Assembly: GCA_001661515.1 (NCBI GenBank)
Contig: LUVW01000005.1
Location: forward strand, 631,455-695,454
Direction: 5' to 3'
From: Capniomyces stellatus
Lineage: Eukaryota > Kickxellomycota > Harpellomycetes > Harpellales > Legeriomycetaceae
DNA length: 64,000 nucleotides
The translations under genes and the position numbers were made by a program. The notes beneath the pieces were generated by a model. The model did not search any database. It was not told the origin of the DNA and worked only from the letters and a program-made list of their open reading frames with translations. Shown piece after piece: positions 23,543-33,162 of this stretch (position 1 is its first letter; every line of letters starts with the position of its first letter).

Positions 23543-26114
23543 TCAAGTAGACTTGAATTTGTAGTAAAAGTTGAAACCGACGGCAAAAAACAGGGAAATA
23601 ACCAGTATTGTGGGGCCAACACGATCGTCATAAGGGCCTGCGGACTGGTATGAGATTCGATCTGCTCTCCAGTGGAATAGGGATAAGGCATACATCATGA
23701 TCATGATAGTAACAATGGTGAATACAGCACCAGACACCATGCTTGACTCATCACCAAAGTTCATCAATGCGAGGGACAAGGAACCTAGAATCATGGAGAA
23801 GTTTAGCCAAGACAAAAAGGTTCTTTCGTTTGCAAAGAAAATCTTGGGTTCGATTCGGGCAGGAATGTGTATGATTTTGTTTGGCTGGCTGCTGGACAAA
23901 GAAACGTCATTTGAATGGTGGTCGCTGGTAGACCCGGCGGTAGAAGCAGGAAGCACGCCTTTCAGTGTAGAGGGGTCTCTGACAGAAAACCCAGCATCTC
24001 GCGATTCGATTGGAACAAAATCGGAGTTGCTTCTGAATAGGCCAAATAAGTTGTACCAGCTCCTGACCGGCAACTTGTAGTGTGTCGAGCTGGTTGAATC
24101 ATTGGGCATGTTGCTTGCATCTGCTGAGTCAAAACTCAACTGAGACTCTGGAGTTGATCGTGTTTCGGGCATGTTGTGGTCTGATATTACGTTGATAAGT
24201 TCACCCGAGCTAAAATTACGTCTGTTTGCCAGCATGTTAAGGGAGTGCAAATCAACAGTGCTATTGCGAGTACTGTTTACCAGAGACCTGTTAACGGTCT
24301 TTGGTTTGTTCTTGCGAATGTCCTTGTCCATCTGAGAAAGCTATTAAAGTATAGGGAAGAAGGTTGTAGTTACCAAACACCATAAATAGCACACAGAAAG
24401 GAAAAACTATAATAAGTAAATAAACGTAGAGACAAACAATATAGAGTAAACAAGATACTGTGGTTATATGTATTGTGACGACTAACCCAAAAAGGCAGGA
24501 TATCAACCCTTTCCTCCAACAGAGTAGAAACACCGTGGATAAATTTGCTGAACTTGGGAACTGCCTCAACAAGGTGGCTGTTAATCAGGTTTGTTACCCA
24601 GTCTGGGCTAGTGGCACCTGCTGTTGTTTGCAACTTGACCTCCAACACGGCGTAGGGAAACCTGCAGATGTCTCGTTCTGGGAGCTGGGGGAACGGATAG
24701 TCATTGTCAATGTCTGTACGTCTCCAGTTCAGACCCGCTCGCTCTATTCCATCCATATTGTCCTCTCTTATCATGGTAAGCTCTGTGTCCAGTGAAATTC
24801 TCACTGTAGCATCTCCAGGAAGCTGGAAGGCTGTTCTGTTATAAAACGTTCTCATAACCGGAATGAGTTTTTTATTCTCAACGCTTTGGTACACTTCACT
24901 AGAAAGCAGCTCCATGTCCTCAAGATCCTTTTCAGACTTCTTCCCCTCTTCGCGCAGCTTAGCTATCTTCTTTTGCATATCATAGTTACCTGACAGGTAC
25001 TGGTTGACGTACTTTTCCTTGATAGTAAATCGCTCCTTTACACTTTTTTCGCCTGTCCAGTCCTCGTGATGAGTTTTTCGCTCTACAAAAATATCTGTTT
25101 CTTTTGCGTCACCATACCATCTCAACCTAATCGCCTCTGCGTTTTCTGCCTTCTCTATCCTCCCTCGGTACAGATCCAGGTTCTTGTTGTCAAAGTATAC
25201 GCTGTTGATGGCTGGGCTTGGCACCTTATCCTGCCTGGTTTTGTAGATCAGCACCGGTAGGTTCTTTAGTATAAATAGCTTGAGCTCCATTACGTTGTCC
25301 GGATGCACCCAGTACTTCGTTGTTTGCCTAACAAAGCTTTGCCCATTCCCTGATTGAGGATCCTTGCCTTTCCCAAGATCTGCGCCGCCATCGCGCACTA
25401 TCTTATAAAGTCTTGATAGCTCCAACAACAACGCATCAAAGCTTTCTCTAAAAAACGGCATGCTGTTCATTCGCTGCGTAAACGCTGTTTTCAACAAAAA
25501 TGGCACATTCTTGTCATGCTTCTTTACAATCTTCACCAAAGCTGTAAAGTTCAACCGCGTGTACTTGGCCAGCTCGTTCACCTCAACAATAATTGCATTG
25601 ATCTCCTCCTCTATAACATCCAATTGCTCCCTTTTAGCTTTCTGGCTACCTCTATTCGTATTGATAAGATCAATTTCATTGTGACAGTTTTCAATCCTTC
25701 GCTTCACCTCTTTGATTTTTGTTTGCTGGAATCCATGCATCTATTTTACAGTTTATCAATATCATTATCATTATATTCACAATCCTATTATCGTTGTTTT
25801 CATCATTAATACTTGTAAATGTATAAATCAGCAACTCCAATTAACACCACCAAACTATTTTTTAACAATTGCCATCAAACACAATACAATACAACTCGGT
25901 ACAAAGTAAAATCTAAACGTTTCTCTTTTTTTTTTCAAACTCTACCAACCTTTTCCATTTCGCCCTCTAATCGGTTAATGAACTCAGAATCGTCTTCTGC
26001 TGTGTAGCCCTTTGCAGAATGTTCATACAGGAACGCCTTCATGTCGTCATAGTCAAGATAGTAGAATTTCCAGTCTGGAAACAGACTTTCTCTCAAATGT
26101 TGACCAAACTTCAT
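23543..26114 (-). CDS. VTC4: VTC4-type polyphosphate polymerase (SPX-VTC-DUF202)
   Basis: Three exons (26114-25950, 25740-24487, 24331-23543) with phase-0 introns encode 735 aa, close to yeast Vtc4 (721 aa). SPX is about aa 1-140 ([32 protein letters not shown]). The VTC catalytic tunnel is about aa 185-473. DUF202 is the last 110 aa ([19 protein letters not shown] and three membrane helices). All residues known to line the Vtc4 tunnel are present at a constant offset of about four: K197, R249, R260, R262, K277, K290, R357, R369, E422, K451 and K454. Vtc4 uses ATP to build polyphosphate and push it into the vacuole; inositol pyrophosphates bound by SPX switch it on. The SPX basic surface (K128, K129, K132) is intact. 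A Ser/Asn-rich linker joins the tunnel domain to DUF202. This is the likely catalytic subunit of the local VTC gene set. Confidence 0.95.
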
Positions 26115-28008
26115 TTCGCTACTGCTATTATTTTACGGCTCTTATATATGCTCTGTGCTTTAATATATATATAAAGGCAAGTGATCTCGCTTTTAACTGA
26201 TCCTTTACTTTTTACTGAGCTGTATATTGTTTAATTTCCTCTTAATACTAATACCAATACTAACACTAATACTAATAAGATATATGATATATATTCTCTC
26301 CTGTTGATGTTCTTGTAGAAAAAGAGTCGCTTATTTATACCTCGTTAAACCAACTTGTGTTATAACGAGTTTTTTTAAAAAAGAAAAAAAAGCACTCTTT
26401 CAAAGTCGGATATTTAACTATGTTCTCTAGATTTGAAATAAAAAAAAATATCAAAGCCACTACTAAACCATTCAACCTTATTTTCGTCTATAATTTTTTT
26501 AACTTTTACTATTGATGTTTAGACCTACAATTTGCAATTAGTCAGTTAATTATTGCACTTTTTTTAATTCTTTTTTTGAGCCTTTTTTTTTCCTTTTTTG
26601 AATAATGTAAGAACTCCACTCGTGAAGAATATGATTTTTTTTTCCTTTAATTATATACTTTCTTAACAATCTTGCACTATTTCCTCCATTGGTTTTTTTT
26701 TTTTTTCGTTATTGAATTTTTTGCTTTAAGCAAATACAAAAAAACAAAAAATTCGTAGGCACGAATCAACAATATTTTATTTTTTTAGAAATTCAAAAAA
26801 TAAACTAAGCTGCACGCTGCCCTCAAACCCTCCTAAATGGCCCAATTGGCCCTTTTCAAAATACTCAATGATACATTACTGCGTTGCAACTATTTCAAAA
26901 CACAAATAGCTAGAAAATAGCCAACTTTATTAGCGACTTTACATAAAACTGAAAATCACAAAACTGACTTTTTAAAACTAGCAGCTTGGCTACGCACAAC
27001 CCACTATATAATTGGTTATTTTCCCAGAACCTTTCCAAAAACATCCTCGTGAAATCCCCCGGAAAAAAAAATCTTATTCAAATCTTGCTAAAACTAATAT
27101 TTCCAAGCCAGACTGTAAGATTTGTATCAAAGTTACACAAGAGTTTTTAATTGGTTGGACTTTGAAAATGTTTTTGCAAATTAATGTTAGGCCAATAAAT
27201 CATCAAGCATATTTTATCTGCTTAATTTTAATCACTTTTCTTTTCCAGCTAACGATTTTACCAATTAAATGGGAAAAATGTGTCCTTTAAATGATGTGAG
27301 TGTGCAATAAATAATTCGTAAAATATGAAATGTTACGATTTTTGCAACTATTTTGGCTATTTTTTCTTTGAAAAATTAACGTGCATTTTTTTTGTATCAA
27401 CTCTTCCATTCGAAAGAGCTTTGATAGCCAAAAACACATGATGTTTACTAATCTCTATTTAATTAGAGTCAATTAGGTATTTCTTTAATAGCTTTTTTTT
27501 TGCACTGGTCATTTTCAATTTGCACTTGGTTTTCAAAACCAGTCAAAACCACAAAATCTTGGATTTTCATTCTTCCATTATTTAAAACTCATATATTCAA
27601 AGCTTATTTTATTTCTTTCTCTATTTGCTGTGAGGTATCACAATTTTACTTTACATGTTAAAAAATGCATTATTCCTAGCTACATGTTGCGAAAATCATT
27701 CTCAATTTACGGTTTTTTAATCTGCAAAATTCAATTTGCTTAAAACCCTAATTTGAAATTCTGTAAATCAAAAAAGTGAGTAAATGTAAGGCGTGTAAAA
27801 ACAATAAAGCAAAGATAAAAAGCGAGTAAATAGAAGTGAGTACAAGTAATAAGTAAATGTCGAGCAAATATAAAAGCAAATAAGGTGAAAAATGAGACAA
27901 TTGGTTGCCCTTTTAGTCAACTTTCTACTCTCACAACATTGGTTTTGATTTAAATCTCAAGAGCCCAATAGGGCTGCCTTGGACTAGCATGTGTGAAAAT
28001 AGAAAATA

Positions 28009-28069
28009 GAGAGTGGAGAGTGGAGAGTGGAGAGTGGAGAGTGGAGAGTGAAAAGTGAAAAGTGAAAAG
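28009..28069. repeat. GAGAGTG heptamer array
   Basis: Six perfect 7-nt GAGAGTG units (28009-28050) are followed by two AAAAGTG variants and a partial unit. Confidence 0.95.
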
Positions 28070-28118
28070 CTAGTTGTAGCCTCTACGCTGTTTTGGTACT
28101 ATCACTAATGTTAAAACA

Positions 28119-28262
28119 ATGGATTTACATATTGTGTTCCTCGACAAGGACGCTAACAACACAACAGTACCAGAGCGTCGCTCCTCCACGCTTCATTATT
28201 ATGAGTATATATTTGCACAAGAGTTGGTGAGCAAGGTGTCAAAGTTCAGCAATGACAGCTAA
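28119..28262 (+). other. possible small ORF, 47 aa, unidentified
   Basis: An ATG-to-TAA frame of 47 codons lies in locally GC-richer sequence between two tandem arrays. The peptide starts MDLHIVFLDKDANNT and ends SKFSNDS. There is no recognisable domain, signal peptide or splice partner. The local composition is more coding-like than its surroundings, but the length is within chance for a region of this size. Confidence 0.2.
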
Positions 28263-28512
28263 ATACAAATAAATTGCAATAGACAATCTGTTGTATCATT
28301 GCTGACAGTCGAGTTGCAAGCATTTAGTGAGAGGAGCTGAGGTGGAAAAGGACTCGATAGTTACTCAAGTTTGCGAATGATTGGCATAAACAAATCACCT
28401 TTTTAGCTTGACTAAACTGCCACAGTTAAGTACGTAACGTTTACATAACACTCAGCAAAAACACAGTGCTTATAGTCATTATCGCCAGAAAATGCAGCCA
28501 AGCATATATGTT

Positions 28513-28593
28513 GTATCTTTTGTATCTTTTGTATCTTTTGTATCTTTTGTATCTTTTGTATATTTTGTATATTTTGTACCTTTTGTATTTTTT
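28513..28593. repeat. GTATCTTTT nonamer array
   Basis: Nine consecutive 9-nt units. The first five are perfect GTATCTTTT, then GTATATTTT twice, GTACCTTTT and GTATTTTTT. The divergence is graded along the array. Confidence 0.95.
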
Positions 28594-30023
28594 GTAGTTG
28601 CAATACATAGGACAAATGAACTACGCAAAAGGCCATTGGATAACATAGTAAGATTACTTGTAAAAACATGTGAGGTGGCTTGGCTAAATAGAATGTCCAA
28701 GGCTATAACTAATGCATCAGTGTAAAGAATGTTTGTGTATGGGAAAGTCTTGAGCCTTTTTAGAAATGTGTGATTTCACTTTCTAATCTTCCTCTTCGCT
28801 TCCCCCCTGAATACACGGTGTTAAATCGGCCAATATTAGTATCAAAGCAAACGAATACAAATGAAATTAATTGAATGGGCAATCGTCCACTTCACTTCAG
28901 TAAATGGTTTTATTGTTAGAACTGGTCAGAGCCAACCTTTGTATTTACTGCAAACAATAAAAGGTGAATAATGAATAATATTGGGCCGGGTTGGTTCGGA
29001 TTTTGAAGGTGTAGAGCTGAAGGCAATCAATTGGAGTCATAAATGATGTATAAACTTGTTCCAATTTCAATCAGCACTAGATGTGTTGTTTGAATCTTTC
29101 CGTTTGATTACTAGCGGGTGATGGAACAAACAAATGATATCACAAACTACGGCCACGTCTTACTCTATTGTTGGGATTTTCACTTATCTTTATAATAAAT
29201 GACTAGACTAAAATCAAAAGGCATGCTTTTTTGTTTTTGTTTTGGTAAATGAAGGCTAGAGAATAAATAAAACAAATACATTGTGGTGTTGTTGATGGTT
29301 TAGTTTTAGTCTCAAAGCCTTGATGGTGAGACGAGAGAGAAAGAAGATAAAAAAAAGCTGGGTACATTTTTATGCAATTTGCCAACTGAGCTCCAATAAA
29401 AACCAGATTTTACCCACATGCAAATCTTATTAGCTTTACAAGCCTTAATAGCGTTTTTAGGTTTAAAGTAGTCTTTTGTTCGTTTTAAAGGGCAAATTGC
29501 TGCAATAAAAAAATACAGGCAAATTAGCGGTTTCGATTTAAAACAAATGGTGTTTAACAAATTTCAAACTTTTTCTAGCTTATTAATTTATTTTTTTATT
29601 GGAGTCTAGTGGTTAATTAAGCATATTCTCATATTAGAGATATTAATTAATTTTTTTTGGAGTTTAAATCAGTAAGGTTGTTGATGTTGAAAAGTGTTTG
29701 CTTTTTGTATCCTAAACCTCTACTAAAAAGGTATAAGAAAATATCATAAAAAGACTAGTTTATTACCAAAAAATAATATTTCTATTAGTCCTAGCCAAGC
29801 CATTTGTACCTAAAGAAAAAGAAATAGCAAAAAAAACAGAAAAGCAAGCAACAGCTAAAGAAACAGAAAAGAAAGAAAAATAGCCGACAGTGAATAGGCA
29901 CCACACACTTTGGTTTATTTATAGATTCCGTTCTATTTTCCAAGTAATTTTATACGTTTTATAAACACACACACCACACAAAACACATTTACACACGTCA
30001 AGTAGCAGAGACAGCACGATAAA

Positions 30024-30573
30024 ATGACGCAAAGTATAGTCCACAATGATGAATTTAATCGGGCAAGAGTAAAGAACTTTTTGGCAAATGAAAGAACGTT
30101 TATCAAATGGCTCCAGATATCCATTACGATTGGGGCGATTGGGATTGCGATTTTGAATTTTGGGTCGGAAAGGAAAGCAGTTTACATTGCAGCTTTGGTT
30201 TTCGAAACTGGGGCATTTGGTATTATCCTGACGACGTACATTGAGTTTATTAACCGCGCCAACAGACTGGCAAAGGATGAACGAGGCACATTCTGTAAGT
30301 TATATTCTATCTCTGCTTATTTATTTAATTTCTATCTCACTATTTCTTATTCTCTTTTGACTGAATGCATTGCGCTTATGAACTGATATGCTGTTGTCAA
30401 TACCAACTGAAAAGCAAGGAATAAGGCAAATTAGGCATGTCTGTATCCGCACATACTAACGTTATCTGTGTATTTCTATTTTATACCCACTCCTAGACAA
30501 CTACTACCTGCCGTACTTTGTGATTGTGTTTTTTGTAATGGCCACAATGTTTAACTTGTACATGGTGCTATAA
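30024..30573 (+). CDS. VTC1-like stand-alone DUF202 membrane protein (divergent)
   Basis: Two exons (30024-30294 and 30497-30573) with a phase-1 intron (GTAAGT donor) give 115 aa, near yeast Vtc1 (129 aa). The DUF202 start motif is FLANERTFIKWLQISITIG, followed by AILNFGS, a second hydrophobic segment (VYIAALVFETGAFGIILTTY) and, from exon 2, a third helix (YYLPYFVIVFFVMATMF). Vtc1-type proteins are three-helix subunits that build the membrane channel of the VTC complex with the DUF202 parts of the large subunits. The divergence of the helices from the neighbouring VTC4 DUF202 and from the second VTC1-like gene (52.6 kb) suggests a specialised subunit. The start is the first ATG; the N-terminal tail is only about 10 residues. 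Confidence 0.83.
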
Positions 30574-31349
30574 GCCGCTTAAAGCGGGCTTTTGGTTTAT
30601 ATAGACTTTTTCTTCTCAAGTATTAATACCGTTTTACTGTTCTTTTTTTTTTCCTTCTTTTTTCTTTAAATTTGCCACTTTTTATCACATTGTTTTACCA
30701 TTAGAATATTTGGGGAGTTTGGTGATTCTTTTTATTAGTTTTTAGTTTTTATTAGTTTTTTTTTTTGTCCAACAGCCTTAAAAAAAGAATGTTATAGACC
30801 AAGAACAAGAGCTTGTATTTACATTCATTAACAAACCTGTGCTTGCTATCCATAGTTGGGTCTTGGTGATCGGTGGGGGGAAGGGGGAGGAAGCTTGCTT
30901 TGTTTCGGTTGCAGCATTTATTTTGGTTAGATGAAAAATGCGGGATTTGATGCACCATTTTTTTTTTTTAAAAAAAAAGATAATTGAGTGATAACAAAAT
31001 TGAAAAGAAACATAGAAAAAAAGTCAATACCGAAAACCAAACCGAATCGAATCATATCAGTTAATCAAATTAGTAACAATAAAAAACATAAAAAAGCAAA
31101 AAAAAAAAAAAAAAAAAAAAAAANNNNNNNNNNNNNNNAAAAAAAAAAAAAAAAAAAAAAAAAGAAAAGAGAAAAGAGAAAAGAGAAAAGAGAAAAGAGG
31201 AGAAAAGAAGAGGTGATGTTAAATATATACAATGTAAAGTAAATCTAAAGGATTTTCAAGTCGTTTTATTTTACAAAAAAAAGGAGGAAATAGAAGGAAG
31301 AGTTTACTGATCGAATAGGAACACAACATATAGTAAAAAAAAGAAGAAA
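30574..31349. other. intergenic spacer with poly-A assembly gap
   Basis: AT-rich spacer. A homopolymer A run (31098-31163) contains 15 N at 31124-31138 and is followed by a GAAAA pentanucleotide stretch to about 31210. No gene was recognised. A poly-lysine frame across the gap is an artefact of the homopolymer. Confidence 0.7.
31098..31163. other. N gap inside poly-A
   Basis: A26, 15 N, then A25. Both flanks are the same base, so the gap is an unresolved homopolymer and its true length is unknown. Confidence 0.9.
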
Positions 31350-32750
31350 ATGTCGTTTCTGTTAAATCCAGCAGTCAAAAGGTAAGAGTTGAAATAGAGA
31401 AATAAGCAAATTAGCAAAGCGGGCGGAAGGATCTTGACTAATTTAGATAAAACAATGTATTTATTTTGTGTGTGTGTGGATAGAAACCTTAGCGTGAACC
31501 AAAGGTTTGTTTCAAAGGTTAATGTAACTGGTGATCGGGTATTTGTTGGGGCAGGTGGCTTTAACAATGTGATGAGAACAAGGGCAATATCGACAACGAG
31601 TTTCCCATCAATTGGTGCTCTTGGCGGAAAAAATATCAAGAGCTGTAGGCTTAGCGGGTTGAACGGGATAAAAGGGCAAACAAATGTTTTGCAGTACAAC
31701 AGAATAGATTCGAGATTTAGAAATACGGGTTTAAATACAAAGATTTTGAGTTCAAGTTATTCGACCGAAGTTGCAAACAAGACAGAGGTGAATAACATGC
31801 TGGCGAGTGGGTCAAGCGATTCCAGTGCGGTAGTTTCGGAGGTGATCCCAGCGTCAGCGCTTACAAGTGTGGAACAGACAAACCTGGTGTCGGTGGTGAC
31901 AGATTCGCTTCCCGAAATTTCAAGCAAAGTTGGGCAAGCAATGATGAAAATCGGAGACTTGAAGGCGGTTGGGCTAGCAGAAAACACGCCTGTTGGATGG
32001 ATACAGACGGTTTTGGAGTACACACACGTTTACACTGGATTACCGTGGTGGGGAACTATAGTGGCGGCTACAATAGTCATCAGACTGGCACTATTCCCAA
32101 TCAACGTGGTTATGCAAAGAAGAGTTGTCAAGATGCAAAACTTGCAGCCTCAGTTGGCACAAATCAAAGCTAAACTTAACAGAGCAAAAGAAGACAAGGA
32201 TGGCATGGAGTACAGAATCCAGGCCGGCGAAATGCAAAGAATCATGAAGAAGGAGGGAGTCAACCCATTTGCCACCATTGTCATTCCGCTAACTCAGATC
32301 CCTGTAATGATTTCGTTCTTTATGGCTCTGCGTAGCATGGCTAGCTTGCCCGTTGAACAATTGAAAACTGGTGGTGCGTTTTGGTTTGCTGACTTGACAG
32401 CCGCTGATCCTTATTACATTTTGCCTGCTCTCGCTGCTGGTGGTATGATTGGAGTCCTTGAGGTTACAAGAAAACTCCAAAACTCGATTGAGCAGCCAGC
32501 AGCAATGATATGGGGAATCCGTGCTATGGGAGTAGTCATGACTATTGCAACAATCAAATTCCAAGCAGCAGTGTTTATTTACTGGATTGTCAACAACTTA
32601 TTTTCTGGAATACAGGCTTGGGCGTTTTCGGTTCCCAAGCTTAGAGACTTGCTCAAGATACCCAAGGTTGAAAAGGTCAAGCTGGCTATAGTTCCAAAAA
32701 ATGCATTTGTAAAGACAGTTGAGAAAATCCAAAAGAACCTGTCAAAGTAG
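31350..32750 (+). CDS. OXA1: OXA1/YidC-type mitochondrial inner-membrane insertase
   Basis: A 32-nt first exon (31350-31381) and a long second exon (31484-32750) are joined by a phase-2 intron, giving 432 aa. The tiny first exon completes a basic, hydroxylated N-terminus (MSFLLNPAVKRNLSVNQR) that suits a mitochondrial presequence. The Oxa1/YidC core is about aa 215-400: LPWWGTIVAATIVIRLALF (TM1), a basic loop VMQRRVVKMQNLQPQLAQIK, then EGVNPFATIVIPLTQIPVM, DPYYILPALAAG, and the last helix near FQAAVFIYWIVNNLFSGIQA. The C-terminus is basic, as in mitochondrial Oxa1, where it binds the ribosome. The protein inserts mitochondrially made and some imported subunits into the inner membrane. Its 3' end converges on the M16 protease gene. 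Confidence 0.93.
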
Positions 32751-33162
32751 AGATGGGACAATACAGCAGAGAGACCAACAGACATACAGGACTTACTTTT
32801 AACAAAGCTATAGAAACCAGATGGATTTAGTCTTTATTTTAATTATATTTTGCAACTAAACTTCCTATTTTTAAAATGAATAAATAATAAATAAATAAAC
32901 AAACAAAATTAATCTTGGTAAAAGCAATATTGATGGGATTTAAAGTGGTAATAGTAGTTGGTATATTTGCGTAGAATGTAAAAGAAGAAAGAGAAAGAGA
33001 AAGAGAAAGAGAAAGAGAAAGAGAAAGAGAAAGAGAAAGAGAAAGAGAAAGAGAAAGAGAAAGAGAAAGAGAAAGAGAAAGAGAAAGAGAAAGAGAAAGA
33101 GAAAAAGAAATAAAGGCTAAAGACTAAAAGCAGGGAATAAAAAAGCGGAGTATGGGGTTAGA
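32751..33162. other. convergent 3' spacer with hexamer array
   Basis: Spacer between the stop codons of OXA1 and the M16 protease. It is dominated by the purine-only hexamer array at 32987-33102. Confidence 0.7.
32987..33102. repeat. GAAAGA hexanucleotide array
   Basis: About 19 nearly perfect 6-nt GAAAGA units, all purine on this strand, degenerating to GAAAAAGAAA at the right end. Confidence 0.96.

Larger units (their letters stand above)
26115..30023. other. long AT-rich intergenic region with minisatellites
   Basis: About 3.9 kb between the divergent VTC4-type and first VTC1-like genes. It contains two short tandem arrays (28009-28069 and 28513-28593) and one 47-codon open frame (28119-28262). 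The rest is A/T homopolymer-rich. Open frames at 28412-28725 merely read through the nonamer array. No CACGTG (yeast Pho4-type) site was seen next to either start. Confidence 0.5.

Noticed and set aside
28412..28725. Overlapping open frames with Phe-Val-Ser or Lys-Ile-Gln repeats
   Set aside because: They simply translate the 9-bp tandem array; no start context or homology.
26115..30023. Pho4-type CACGTG sites controlling the VTC genes
   Set aside because: The hexamer occurs elsewhere (near 4791, 18202 and 36760), but I did not see it in the spacers next to the VTC starts.
30988..31242. Poly-lysine open frame across the poly-A gap
   Set aside because: It is produced by the homopolymer and the N gap, with no other protein-like composition.
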